From positions 124,001 to 188,000 of the forward strand of contig NZ_JAKZKX010000003.1 of the NCBI RefSeq assembly GCF_022808715.1: a stretch of 64,000 bases of DNA, in the 5' to 3' direction. Both the position numbers and the translations under genes were made by a program. Source of the DNA: Fundidesulfovibrio agrisoli (GTDB lineage: Bacteria > Desulfobacterota > Desulfovibrionia > Desulfovibrionales > Desulfovibrionaceae). Shown here in pieces: positions 1-7,985 of this stretch (position 1 is the first letter of the stretch; the number at the start of each line of letters is the position of its first letter). The notes under the pieces are model-generated. The model was not told where the DNA came from. It saw nothing but the letters and a program-made list of their open reading frames with translations, and made no database searches.

Positions 1-1246
1 CGGGGTCGATCCCCGGGGCCAGGATGCCCAGGCCCGCCCGGGATGGGTTGAGGATGGCTGCGGCCAGCTCGCGCACGTCCTCCAGGGTCACGGCCTCGAA
101 GCGGGAGGCCGTCTCCTCCGGGGAGACGAAGCGGCCCAGCAGCAGGTGGTTGCGGGCCAGGCGGGACATGCGGTCCTCGCTGGACTCCAGCGAAAGATAC
201 AGCACGGAGAGCAAATGGTCGCGGGCGTGCTCCAGCTCGGCGGGCGTCACGTCGCCGCCGGCCAGGCGCGTAAGCTCCCCGCGCAGGGCCTCCAGCAGTT
301 CGCCGGTGCGCTCCGGCTCCACGGCGGCGTAGAGCTGGAGGATGCCCTGGCTGCGCATGGTGTTGGCGAAGGAGTAGACCGTGTAGGCCAGGCCCCGGCG
401 TTCGCGGATCTCCTGGAAGAGGCGGGAGGACATGTTGCCGCCCAGGATGGCGTTGAGCACGCCCAGGGTGAAGCGGCGCTCGTCGGTGGCGCCCATGGCC
501 TCGAAGCTCAAGGTCACGTGGCTCTGCTCGCAGTCGCGCTCCTTGAGGGAGCGTACCGGGGCGAACGTCCCGGCCGGGGGAGCCTCGGGCGCGGCCCCGC
601 GCTCGAGGGAGCCGAACAGCCGGGCCGCGAGCTCGTGGAAGGCCTCGTGGTCGATGCCCCCGGCGGCGGCCACCAGCATGCTCTGCGGGCGGTAGTGGTC
701 CGCGCGCCAGGCGTCCAGCTCCTTCAGGGAGAAGCCGCGCACCGTCTCGGGGCGGCCCAGGATGGAGTGGGATTCGCTGCCGCCCGGCCAGGTGGCCTGC
801 CAGAAGGACTCCATGAGGCTGTCCTCCGGGTCGTCCTCCACCATGGCGATCTCCTGGAGCACCACGTCCTTCTCCTTGGCCAGGTCGTCCTCGGAGGGCG
901 TGGGGGCCAGCGCCAGTTCCGCCAGGATCTCCAGGGCCTCGGGGAGGTGCCTGTCCACCACGCGGGCGTGGAAGCAGGTGTGCTCCCGGCTGGTGAAAGC
1001 GTTGGACTGGCCGCCGAAGAGGTCCAGGGCCTTGGCGATGTCCAGGGCGCTGCGGCTCCGGGTGCCCTTGAAGGCCAGGTGCTCCCAGAGGTGGGCCATG
1101 CCCTCCTGCTCCGGGGTCTCGTTGCGGGAGCCGGACTCGATCCAGATGCCGAAGCTCACGCTCTTGGAATCCGGCAGACGCTCGGTGGCCAGGCGCAGGC
1201 CGTTGTCCAGCACGCGCAGGCGGTGGTCGTAGGGGAGGGGTGTCAT
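1..1246 (-). CDS. M16 family zinc peptidase (pitrilysin/insulinase type), 3' end outside window
   Basis: The visible 415 residues form an M16 metallopeptidase. The inverted zinc motif HLWEH lies at residues 52-56 and the third ligand, Glu132, lies in VLQEIAMVEDD, the expected distance away. No signal peptide is seen, so it is probably cytoplasmic. These enzymes degrade peptides inside a clamshell made of two homologous halves; the catalytic half is complete here and the second half runs off the window edge. The start codon overlaps the stop of the upstream ABC permease as TGATG, so it is translated as the last visible cistron of the nucleoside-transporter operon. Family assignment is firm; the substrate is unknown. 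Confidence 0.92.
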   Translation of the reverse strand, partial: MTPLPYDHRLRVLDNGLRLATERLPDSKSVSFGIWIESGSRNETPEQEGMAHLWEHLAFKGTRSRSALDIAKALDLFGGQSNAFTSREHTCFHARVVDRHLPEALEILAELALAPTPSEDDLAKEKDVVLQEIAMVEDDPEDSLMESFWQATWPGGSESHSILGRPETVRGFSLKELDAWRADHYRPQSMLVAAAGGIDHEAFHELAARLFGSLERGAAPEAPPAGTFAPVRSLKERDCEQSHVTLSFEAMGATDERRFTLGVLNAILGGNMSSRLFQEIRERRGLAYTVYSFANTMRSQGILQLYAAVEPERTGELLEALRGELTRLAGGDVTPAELEHARDHLLSVLYLSLESSEDRMSRLARNHLLLGRFVSPEETASRFEAVTLEDVRELAAAILNPSRAGLGILAPGIDP

Positions 1247-2163
1247 CAGTGCTCGCGGAAGAAGGGTTTGCCGAGCCCGGCGGGCGCGCGGCCCCGGCGG
1301 CCCAGGGCGGCGGCGAAGCTCAGGGTCAGGATGGTCAGCACGTAGGGCAGGATGCGCAGTATGTACAGCGGCACCACGTTGTTGCCCGTGGCCTGCGAGA
1401 AGAACTGCAGCGCCGAGAGAAACCCGAAGAACAGCGATCCGGCCAGCGCGCCCAGGGGACGCCAGCCCGAGAAGATGACGATGGCCACGGCGATCCAGCC
1501 CTGTCCGGCGGAGATGCCCTCCTTCCAGCCGGGGGTGAACACCAGCGAGAGGTAGGCCCCGGCCATGCCGGAGAGGAATCCGCCCAGGGCCACGGCCGTG
1601 AAGCGCGTGCGGATCACGGGCGCGCCCATGGCGTCGGCGGCGGTGGGGTTCTCGCCGCAGGCGCGCACGGTGAGGCCCCAGCGCGTGCGGGAGAGCGCGA
1701 ACCACATGGCCACGGTGACGAGCACGGCCACGTAGACCAGCGCGTTCTGGCCGAACACCGCCTTGCCCACCATTGGCAGGTCGGAGAGCACGGGGATGGG
1801 CCATTCGCCCACGCGCAGCCCGGGCTTGCCGATGAAGCCCCGGCCCATGAAGTTGGCCAGGCCCGCGCCCAGGATGGAGAGCGCGATGCCCGAGAGCAGC
1901 TGGTTGGCCCCCAGGCGGATGGCGAAGAAGCCGTGCAGCAAGGCCAGCAGGGAGCCCACGAGCCCGGCGGCGGCGAAGGCCAGGGCCGCGTTGCCCGTGA
2001 GGTAGCCCACCAGGTAGCCGATGAAGGCCCCCATGAGCATCATGCCCTCCTGCCCCAGGTTGATGACCCCGGCGCGCTCCGAGAGCACCTCGCCCTGGGC
2101 TGCCAGCAGCACGGCCATGGAGGATTTGAGGGTCAGCGAGAGCAGGAAAGCGAAGTCGTTCAT
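1246..2163 (-). CDS. ABC transporter permease, nucleoside/BMP type (NupQ-like)
   Basis: This 305-residue, highly hydrophobic inner-membrane protein has the layout of the branched-chain amino acid/RbsC permease superfamily. The motif LSERAGVINLGQEGMM near residue 27 is typical of the second permease of purine-nucleoside transporters that use BMP-type binding proteins. I chose the ATG at 2163 (MNDFAFLLSL) because it begins directly before the first membrane segment; an in-frame ATG at 2202 would add 13 polar residues. A degenerate repeat copy lies in the gap upstream. The end overlaps the M16 peptidase start. The substrate is inferred from family and from the adjacent phosphoribosyltransferase. 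Confidence 0.9.
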   Translation of the reverse strand: MNDFAFLLSLTLKSSMAVLLAAQGEVLSERAGVINLGQEGMMLMGAFIGYLVGYLTGNAALAFAAAGLVGSLLALLHGFFAIRLGANQLLSGIALSILGAGLANFMGRGFIGKPGLRVGEWPIPVLSDLPMVGKAVFGQNALVYVAVLVTVAMWFALSRTRWGLTVRACGENPTAADAMGAPVIRTRFTAVALGGFLSGMAGAYLSLVFTPGWKEGISAGQGWIAVAIVIFSGWRPLGALAGSLFFGFLSALQFFSQATGNNVVPLYILRILPYVLTILTLSFAAALGRRGRAPAGLGKPFFREH

Positions 2164-2260
2164 TGTTTGGTGCCTGTTATCACGCCGTGGCGTCGTTTCC
2201 AAGTTCCGGCGGCCGCGCCAACTGGCCGCGGCTTGGGATCAGCCGTCCGTGCCGGGGACA

Positions 2261-2352
2261 CGCTGGCAAGGCGCGGTAGAAAACCGGGCCGACGCGTATC
2301 CGGTATACGCGAGGGTGTGGCTTTAGCCCGCAACGCAGCCAGCGGGAAGTCC
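2261..2352. repeat. Degenerate copy of nested-palindrome intergenic repeat
   Basis: This stretch shares GCTGGCAAGGCGC near its start, a core GCGTAT..GGTATACGCGAGGGT, and CAACGCAGCCAGCGGG at its end with two better copies at 9455-9581 and 10826-10950. The outer terminal repeats present in the other copies are not recognisable here. It sits between the two permease genes, which makes this the only junction of the operon that is not tightly coupled. Confidence 0.7.
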
Positions 2353-2363
2353 GGCGCGGGCGG

Positions 2364-3389
2364 TCAGCGCTTCTTCCTGGCCTGGAGCCAGAGCAGGCTC
2401 AAGAGCAGGGCCGCCTCGATGACCAGGCTGGCCGCCGAGGGCAGGCGCATCTTCGTCTGCAGGTATTCGCCGCCGACCAGCACCGCCGCCAGCACGATGG
2501 CCGCCGGAGGGGCCAGGGCCGGATGCAGCCGGGCCAGGCAGGCCACGATCACGCCGTCGTAGCCGTAGCCCACGGCCACGCCCTGCTGCAGGCGGTAATG
2601 GATGCCCGTGACCTCGGCCATGCCCGCCAGCCCGGCGATGGCCCCGGAGGCCATCAGCACCCAGAGGCCCCGGCGCGCGGCGTCCATGCCCGCGTAGGAG
2701 GCCGCCTTGGGCCCCAGGCCCATGACGGTCAGCTCGTAGCCCCAGCGGGTCTTGGCCAGGGCCCAGGCCAGCAGGATAGCGCCCGCGATCCCGGCCAGCA
2801 GGCCCGGGTGCACGCGGGTGCCCGCCAGGCGCGGCAGCCGTGCGGCCTCGGCGAACATGGCCGTGCCGGGGAAGCCGAAGCCCGCCGGGTCGCGCCAGAT
2901 GCCGAAATAGAGGTGCTCCATGAGCGCGATGGCCACGTAGTTGAGCAAAAGCGTGGTGATGATCTCGCTCACGCCCAGGCGGGAGCGCAGCCAGGCCGGG
3001 CCGGAGGCCCACAGCGCGCCGCCAGCCATGCCGCACAGGGCCGCGCAAGGCAGCATCAAGGCGGCGGGCAGGGTGTCGCCCAGGTGCAGGGCTGCGGCCG
3101 TGGCGAACACCGCGCCCATGACCAGCTGGCCCTCGCAGCCGATGTTCCAGAGGTTCATGCGCGCCGCCAGGATCACGGCCAGGCCCGTGAGCGAGAGCGC
3201 CGAGGCCTTGACCAGCACCTCGGAGAAGCGCCCCCAGGAGCCGAAGGCCCCCTGGAACATCACGGAATAGGCGGCCAGCGGGTCCGAGCCCATGACGGCG
3301 AACACGGCGGCCCCGGCCAGCAGGGGCACTGCCAGGGCGAAGGCCCACAGGGCGATGGCTCGAGAATGAATGGTACGCTGGCTGCTCAT
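2364..3389 (-). CDS. ABC transporter permease, nucleoside/BMP type (NupP-like)
   Basis: This 341-residue inner-membrane permease is the first of the pair. After a short cytoplasmic N-terminus it has repeated hydrophobic helices and the family motif ILAARMNLWNIGCEGQLVMG around residues 75-94, equivalent to the NxxxEGQ motif of YufP/NupP-type permeases. Its start overlaps the ATPase stop as ATGA (3386-3389), showing translational coupling. It would form the heterodimeric channel with the downstream permease. A long overlapping open frame on the same strand (2323-3348) has a composition not expected of a protein and is rejected. Confidence 0.92.
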   Translation of the reverse strand: MSSQRTIHSRAIALWAFALAVPLLAGAAVFAVMGSDPLAAYSVMFQGAFGSWGRFSEVLVKASALSLTGLAVILAARMNLWNIGCEGQLVMGAVFATAAALHLGDTLPAALMLPCAALCGMAGGALWASGPAWLRSRLGVSEIITTLLLNYVAIALMEHLYFGIWRDPAGFGFPGTAMFAEAARLPRLAGTRVHPGLLAGIAGAILLAWALAKTRWGYELTVMGLGPKAASYAGMDAARRGLWVLMASGAIAGLAGMAEVTGIHYRLQQGVAVGYGYDGVIVACLARLHPALAPPAAIVLAAVLVGGEYLQTKMRLPSAASLVIEAALLLSLLWLQARKKR

Positions 3390-4885
3390 TGGCGCACCCC
3401 CGCCATCATGGGGCTGATGCGGGCCACCTGGTCCGGGTCGGAGACGTCGGCCACGCCGAGTATCCGCCCGGCGAAGATCACGGCCACCCTGTCCGCCAGG
3501 GTCAGGGCCTCGGTGAGGTCGCCGGTGACGAGCAGCACCCCGGCGTGCTCGCGGGCCTCCAGCAGGCTCTTCCAGACGTCTTCGGACGCCCCGATGTCCA
3601 GCCCCTGGGTGGGCTGCTGCACCACGAGCACGCTCGGCAGGCGGCTCAGTTCGCGCGCCAGCAGCAGCTTCTGCAAGTTGCCGCCGGAGAGCTCGCCCGA
3701 GGGCTGGTGCGGCCCTTCGGCCTTGATGGCGAAGCGCTCGATGGCCTTTCGGGTGGCCTCGGCCCCCCCGGTCCAGTCCAGGAGCAGGCCGCGCGTGAAG
3801 GCCGAAAGCCGGGTGAGCAGGTAATTGTGGGTCATGGAAAGCTCGGGCACGCTGCCCTCGTGGTGGCGGTCCTCCGGCACGTAGGCCAGGGCGTCTTTCG
3901 GCGCGGCGGCCCAGGCCTTGGCCTCGTGGCGCGCGCCTTCGAAGCTCACGCTCCCGGCGGTGAGCGGAGCCAGCCCGGCCAGGGCCTCGGCCAGCTCGGT
4001 CTGCCCGTTGCCCGCCACGCCCACCACGGCCAACACCTCGCCGCGCCTGAGCGCCAGGTCCACGCCGGAGAAGGCCGGGCGGGCCGGGTCGCCGCCGCCG
4101 GTGAGGCCCTCCAGGCGCAGCACCTCGGGGCCGGGCTCCACGGCGGGCTTGTCGATGGCGAAGATCACCTCGCGGCCCACCATCATGCGCGCCAGGTTGC
4201 GCTTGCCTCCCGCTTCGGCGGGCGTGGTATGGGCCACCAGCCTGCCCCGGCGCAGGATGGAGATACGGTCGGAGAGCTCCAGGGCCTCCTCCAGCTTGTG
4301 GGTGATGAAGACGATGGCCCGGCCTTCCTGGCGCAGGGTCTTGAGCACCTGGCAGAAGCGCTCGATCTCCGTCGGGGTCAGCACGGAGGTGGGCTCGTCG
4401 AAGATGAGCACCCGCGCGCCCAGGCGCAGGAGCTTGAGTATCTCCACGCGCTGGCGCTCGCCCATGGAGAGGGTGTGCACGGGGCGGTCCGGGTCGGCGT
4501 CCAGGCCGAAGCGGTCGGAGAGCTCGCGGATGCGCGCGGCCTCGGCCTTGAGGTCCAGCAGGGGGGAGCCCCCGGCGGCCAGGCAGACGTTCTCGGCCAC
4601 GGTGAAGGCGTCCACCAGCATGAAGCGCTGGTGCACCATGCCAACGCCCCTGGCCAGGGCGTGCGCCGGGGAGGTGAAGCGCACCGGCTCCCCGGAGAGG
4701 CGTATCTCGCCCACGTCGGGCTGGTAGCGCCCCGAGAGGATGGACATCAGCGTGGATTTGCCCGCCCCGTTCTCGCCCAGGAGGGCGTGGATCTCCCCGC
4801 CGTGGGCGGTGATGCTCACGTGGTCGTTGGCCAGGGTGGGGCCGAAGCGTTTGGTGATGTTCACCAGTTCCAGGTTCAGGCTCAT
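3386..4885 (-). CDS. ABC transporter ATPase with two nucleotide-binding domains (NupO/RbsA type)
   Basis: The 499-residue protein carries two ABC ATPase domains in tandem, as in sugar and nucleoside importers. The N-terminal domain has Walker A LLGENGAGKST (about residues 35-45), signature LSMGERQR and Walker B VLIFDEPTSVL. The C-terminal domain has a degenerate Walker A (VVGVAGNGQTE) and signature LSGGNLQK, the usual asymmetry of this family. It would power the two adjacent permeases. Both ends overlap neighbours by four bases (ATGA), so the block from the phosphoribosyltransferase to this gene is one coupled operon. Confidence 0.95.
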   Translation of the reverse strand: MSLNLELVNITKRFGPTLANDHVSITAHGGEIHALLGENGAGKSTLMSILSGRYQPDVGEIRLSGEPVRFTSPAHALARGVGMVHQRFMLVDAFTVAENVCLAAGGSPLLDLKAEAARIRELSDRFGLDADPDRPVHTLSMGERQRVEILKLLRLGARVLIFDEPTSVLTPTEIERFCQVLKTLRQEGRAIVFITHKLEEALELSDRISILRRGRLVAHTTPAEAGGKRNLARMMVGREVIFAIDKPAVEPGPEVLRLEGLTGGGDPARPAFSGVDLALRRGEVLAVVGVAGNGQTELAEALAGLAPLTAGSVSFEGARHEAKAWAAAPKDALAYVPEDRHHEGSVPELSMTHNYLLTRLSAFTRGLLLDWTGGAEATRKAIERFAIKAEGPHQPSGELSGGNLQKLLLARELSRLPSVLVVQQPTQGLDIGASEDVWKSLLEAREHAGVLLVTGDLTEALTLADRVAVIFAGRILGVADVSDPDQVARISPMMAGVRQ

Positions 4886-5532
4886 GAGGCCTCGCGCTTC
4901 ACGGGGGTGGGCAGGCTGGTCAGGTAGACCAGGGGGCGCAGGGCGGGCGTGCCCTCCACGGCCGCGCAGGCCATGGCCAGGATGGGCGGAGCCTCGGGCA
5001 TGCGGGCGAAGCGGGCGGCCTGCTCCACCAGGGCCTCCATGGCCAGCATGGTGGAGCCGGAGGAGATCACGTCGTCGAAGAGGATGATGCCGTCCACCGC
5101 CTCGGTGACGATGGAGAGCGAGCGCTCGTAGAGCGCCAGGAACTTGTCGCCGCTGGTGATGGAGTCCGCCCCCACCTGGATCACGGGGCGCTTGCCCGGC
5201 TCCATGTGGGGCTTCACGCGGTTGTGGGCCACGGCGATCTCGTCCAGGCCCAGCTCCTGGGCGGTGACCTGGGCCAGCTGCAGGGCCTTTTCCACGGCGG
5301 CGAGCATGGCCACCTTCTTTTTGCCCGCCAGCAGCGGGCGCAGCTTGTCCGCCAGGAGGCGGCCCATGTCCTGGTTGAGGCGGGTCTGGCCCACCAGGTC
5401 AAGCGAGGCGATGCGCACCTCGCCGCCGTCGGCTGGCAGCCAGACGTAGGGCAGCAGAATGTCGTAATCCAGGCCTTCCACGCGAAGCGTGTACTTCTCG
5501 CCGGATTCGCGCACGGGGCGTTCGTATTGCAT
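4882..5532 (-). CDS. Phosphoribosyltransferase (adenine/xanthine PRTase-like)
   Basis: This 216-residue cytoplasmic protein has the PRPP-binding signature ILFDDVISSGSTM at about residues 150-162, diagnostic of type I phosphoribosyltransferases. An N-terminal extension of about 60 residues precedes the core. Start choice: ATG at 5532 is preceded by a GAGAG Shine-Dalgarno; the open frame continues upstream to 5925, but that stretch has no protein-like composition. It is the first gene of the coupled transporter operon, so it probably traps imported nucleobases as nucleotides. The exact base specificity cannot be read from the sequence. Confidence 0.88.
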   Translation of the reverse strand: MQYERPVRESGEKYTLRVEGLDYDILLPYVWLPADGGEVRIASLDLVGQTRLNQDMGRLLADKLRPLLAGKKKVAMLAAVEKALQLAQVTAQELGLDEIAVAHNRVKPHMEPGKRPVIQVGADSITSGDKFLALYERSLSIVTEAVDGIILFDDVISSGSTMLAMEALVEQAARFARMPEAPPILAMACAAVEGTPALRPLVYLTSLPTPVKREAS

Positions 5533-5863
5533 GCGGGCCTCTCTCGGTAAGCGCGTGCTTGAGGGCTGGCGCGCGGGGGCGCGCAAGGTCCTGCCGGGTC
5601 CTATGAAACGGCGGGGAGGATGTAAAGGGGATAGGGGGCGCTGGGGGCGGGCTGGCGAGAAAATTTTGGGGCGGCGGGGGGGAGGCAAGGTGAAGGAGGG
5701 GCGAGCGGGGTGACTGCCCTGACTGAGAGTGTTGTGGTTGTTGCGATAAATTATGCGAAACGGTATAGGTGGATTCGTACTGCGCGTTACCGCGCAACCA
5801 GTTCCGGCCTCCCGGACGGGGCTTGGAAGGTCTAGGCTTATCCTGTGACTCGTGAGGTGTGCA
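5533..5863. other. Divergent intergenic region
   Basis: About 330 bases lie between the minus-strand transporter operon and the plus-strand microproteins. The part near 5600-5710 is very purine-rich on the plus strand. A candidate plus-strand promoter lies at 5741-5769. I looked for a purine riboswitch upstream of the phosphoribosyltransferase and could not support one. Confidence 0.6.
5741..5769 (+). promoter_or_regulatory. Candidate sigma-70 promoter for the microprotein cluster
   Basis: A -35 box TTGCGA (5741-5746) and a -10 box TATAGG (5764-5769) are separated by exactly 17 bases. Each matches consensus at four of six positions. The first microprotein starts about 95 bases downstream. 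Confidence 0.4.
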
Positions 5864-5983
5864 ATGAACCGTCGCGCTTTGCGCCATGCGCTAGCTATTG
5901 AAGGGGTGAAGCTGCTGATCGCCAATGCGGTGATTGCGGCTGTCTACTTAACATTGACCTTGTTGGGTGGTTCACATGTTTAA
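5864..5983 (+). CDS. Unrecognised 39-residue membrane microprotein (first of three)
   Basis: The frame starts at an ATG preceded by GTGAGG about nine bases upstream and encodes a basic N-terminus (MNRRALRHALAIEG) followed by a single hydrophobic stretch at about residues 15-36. The stop overlaps the start of the next frame (ATG at 5976), which suggests coupled translation. Base composition here is clearly more AT-rich than the flanking operons, in line with acquired DNA. I do not recognise a family. Support comes from the ribosome-binding site, the membrane segment and the tandem arrangement; it could still be chance. Confidence 0.5.
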   Translation: MNRRALRHALAIEGVKLLIANAVIAAVYLTLTLLGGSHV

Positions 5984-6110
5984 TCGGTTGATTAGTCCCG
6001 GAGAAGACGTGGAGAAATATTGCCATGTAATACGTGGAACCATAGGGTGTGTCATGGCGATAACATGGATTTTTATGGGTCTTGTGTATCCAGGTTGTTT
6101 TATCCAGTAA
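5976..6110 (+). CDS. Unrecognised 44-residue membrane microprotein (second of three)
   Basis: The frame begins MFNRLISPGEDVEKYCHVIR and continues into one hydrophobic helix (about residues 21-43) with a Cys near each end. It overlaps the preceding microprotein by eight bases. The PG motif just before a polar stretch and membrane helix is shared with the third microprotein (LTPGKRFWYD), so the two may be distant paralogues. No family is recognised. Confidence 0.5.
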   Translation: MFNRLISPGEDVEKYCHVIRGTIGCVMAITWIFMGLVYPGCFIQ

Positions 6111-6132
6111 TAGTCAAGTATAAGGACTTGTT

Positions 6133-6252
6133 GTGGACAGAAATACACTGACACCTGGGAAGAGATTTTGGTATGATGTGTTCACGTACCTGTGGATGTC
6201 CACGATATTCTGGGGCAGTATAAATATTCTTATTAACGGCAAGTGCAAATAA
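6133..6252 (+). CDS. Unrecognised 39-residue membrane microprotein (third of three)
   Basis: This frame starts at GTG with AAGGA nine bases upstream and encodes MDRNTLTPGKRFWYDVF followed by an aromatic-rich membrane segment and a short basic tail ending GKCK. It stops just before a minus-strand terminator that closes the convergent gene at 6295. It resembles the second microprotein in its PG-then-helix layout. Function unknown. Confidence 0.5.
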   Translation: MDRNTLTPGKRFWYDVFTYLWMSTIFWGSINILINGKCK

Positions 6253-6276
6253 AAAGAGGGCATGGTCTACCATGCC
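6247..6276 (-). terminator. Intrinsic terminator of the 6295-7041 gene
   Basis: Reading the minus strand, a perfect 9-bp stem (GGGCATGGT/ACCATGCCC, 6258-6276) with a 2-base loop is followed by a short T-rich tract at 6247-6255. It lies 19 bases beyond the stop codon. Confidence 0.85.
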
Positions 6277-6294
6277 CCCATGCTTCTAGTTGAA

Positions 6295-7041
6295 CTAGTC
6301 CCAATAGGGCTTGTTGTTCTCCTCCCGGATTGAATCCACACGGGAATTGTTCGTAATTCTGTCCTGCTCGGATCGTTGCAAGTCCGATCTGCGGATATAG
6401 AAATCCTTCGGTGTCTCTGTGTGTTTCAACACCCACGGTGCGGCGAGGTCTTCGACTGCCGTCTGGACTATTCCGCCTTTCCCGATGCTGCCCGTCCCAA
6501 CTGTTGTCAGGGCATTTGCCCACAACCCGGCGTGAGCGGCCCCTCGGGCAATCTCTTGGGGAGTGTTGGGGCGCCATTCAACTTCAGCATCGCTGTCGAT
6601 GACTTTGATGTCTCCTGGCTCAGCATCCGTTACCGGTGTGGTCATCTTGTTGTACGAATTGACTAGAGAACTCGCTGTCTTAATCCATCCGCCCAGTTTG
6701 AAGCCCGCATCCCAAGGAGACGCTTTCATCTTCTCCCACGCCTCCCCCACCTTGTCCTTGATCGCGCCCATGTCCAATCCGTTCTGCTGCCCTGCCTGTC
6801 CACCAAGCAGCGCCATTCCGAACATGGCCTGGTCAGGAGTGAAGCCTTTGCTTCCGCCCTCGCCACTCTGTTGCCCGTGAGGGGCATTCTGCTCCGGCTG
6901 CTGATTCGGCGCGACCGGCTGCGGCGTCTGCCCGTCCTGCGGGTCGGGGGTGGCGATCTGCGTTCCCTCCAGTGTGAAAGGGTTCTTAAATTCAATGGCG
7001 TCCGCCATTGTATTCAGTTCGGGATTCCAATCGTCTGACAT
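6295..7041 (-). CDS. Unrecognised hydrophilic protein, Pro/Gln-rich N-terminus
   Basis: This 248-residue protein starts at ATG 7041 behind an excellent GGGAGGTAA ribosome-binding site; the longer frame to 7137 lacks one. Residues 1-60 are acidic and rich in Pro, Gln and Gly, like a disordered linker. A more ordered middle follows (GQQNGLDMGAIKDKVGEAWE, then WDAGFKLGGWIKTASSLVNS), and the tail is charged and ends NNKPYWD. There is no signal peptide or membrane helix. It is closed by its own terminator and preceded by a hairpin. I do not recognise a family; the modular look is compatible with a secreted or phage-derived protein, but that is speculation. Confidence 0.75.
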   Translation of the reverse strand: MSDDWNPELNTMADAIEFKNPFTLEGTQIATPDPQDGQTPQPVAPNQQPEQNAPHGQQSGEGGSKGFTPDQAMFGMALLGGQAGQQNGLDMGAIKDKVGEAWEKMKASPWDAGFKLGGWIKTASSLVNSYNKMTTPVTDAEPGDIKVIDSDAEVEWRPNTPQEIARGAAHAGLWANALTTVGTGSIGKGGIVQTAVEDLAAPWVLKHTETPKDFYIRRSDLQRSEQDRITNNSRVDSIREENNKPYWD

Positions 7042-7079
7042 GGTTACCTCCCATGTATTTGCGGTGAGTGTTCCGTGTG

Positions 7080-7107
7080 CCGCCCGGCGGGTTTTCCCGC
7101 CGGGCGG
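7080..7107. repeat. Perfect 12-bp inverted repeat between two islet genes
   Basis: CCGCCCGGCGGG and its complement flank a TTTT loop. No T-tract follows on the minus strand, so it is more likely an mRNA-processing or attenuating hairpin between the genes at 7145 and 6295 than a strong terminator. Confidence 0.6.
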
Positions 7108-7144
7108 AATCCAAACCAAGGACGCAGGAGCTTTCACCTGGCGG

Positions 7145-7810
7145 TTATTTGTCCATCATCAGCTCGATGTAGCGCAGCAGGTCGCCGTCGCGGGCCTTGC
7201 CCGACCTGGCGCGCGCCTTGAGCTCGGCCAGTTCGCCTCCGCGCGTGGCGGCAGGCTGGCGGTCGTCGATGCTGCCCGCGCTCTCCAGGTGCGGCGGCCT
7301 GGGACGTGAGGCGCTGTCAGGCCGGAACACGTGGCCGGAGTTCGCTCCCGAGGGCGGGGCCGTCTTGTGGGCGCAAGCCATCTGGGCGGTTTCGGCGAAG
7401 TCGCGGATGTGCTCGTAGAGCTCCAGGAACATGCCCGGGTGCGTGTCCGCAGCCGCGAGCATGTGCTGCGCGAGCATGCCGGGAAGATGGCGGATGTACT
7501 CCTTGACGAGCGGGTACACGCGTTCGAACAGCGGGTCGGTGGCGGCCAGAGTGCGCAGGAGCGTGGCGTTCTTCCTGCGAACGCGATGCGCACGCGCGGC
7601 GCGATGCTGCCCCCGCCCGTTCAATGGCGGCTGGCTGAATCCGGCGAAGGGCGCGCCTGGTTGGGGAACGAAGAAATCCGGCTGGCCATCGGCGTCCAGG
7701 TCGATGCCGCAAAGATGCTCCGCCATGCCGGGCATGGCCATGAGTCCTTGCTTGATCGCCTTGAAGCTCTGCCGGTGTCTTCCGGCGTCGGTCGATACGG
7801 AAGAATGCAT
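7145..7810 (-). CDS. Unrecognised 221-residue protein
   Basis: The start at 7810 is chosen because GAGGAGG lies about ten bases upstream; the frame also extends to 7858 without support. The N-terminal part contains GIDLDADGQPDFFVPQPG, which resembles a short acidic calcium-loop sequence. The centre is predicted helical (TDPLFERVYPLVKEYIRHLP), and the C-terminal third is Pro/Arg-rich before ending LLRYIELMMDK. No signal peptide or membrane segment is visible. It is followed on the same strand by the 6295-7041 gene after 103 bases with a hairpin, so the two are probably co-transcribed. No family is recognised. Confidence 0.7.
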   Translation of the reverse strand: MHSSVSTDAGRHRQSFKAIKQGLMAMPGMAEHLCGIDLDADGQPDFFVPQPGAPFAGFSQPPLNGRGQHRAARAHRVRRKNATLLRTLAATDPLFERVYPLVKEYIRHLPGMLAQHMLAAADTHPGMFLELYEHIRDFAETAQMACAHKTAPPSGANSGHVFRPDSASRPRPPHLESAGSIDDRQPAATRGGELAELKARARSGKARDGDLLRYIELMMDK

Positions 7811-7926
7811 TCGGGGGCCTCCTCTGAGGGTGGTTTGTTTCCTGGCGTCCAGCGCCAAGATTCCCCGAATTGTATGCAGACGGTTTTAAATTTCACCCCA
7901 TATAGGGCTATGTGGGAAAAAAGTCG

Positions 7927-7953
7927 AAAAAAAGGAGGCCCCGGAGGGCCTCC
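7927..7953 (-). terminator. Intrinsic terminator of the BMP binding-protein gene
   Basis: On the minus strand, the stem GGAGGCCC/GGGCCTCC with a 4-base loop (7934-7953) is followed by seven T (7927-7933). It separates the binding-protein gene from the unknown islet downstream. Confidence 0.9.
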
Positions 7954-7985
7954 CTTGGAAGTCACTAGCAGACGACGGGCGGCCG

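Noticed and set aside
5590-5710. Possible purine riboswitch upstream of the nucleoside transporter operon
   Set aside because: I could not find the conserved three-way junction of the purine aptamer; the region is just purine-rich.
5533-5925. Upstream extension of the phosphoribosyltransferase to 5925
   Set aside because: The extension is Pro/Ser/Arg-rich with no domain, while ATG 5532 has a ribosome-binding site and begins a family-like sequence.
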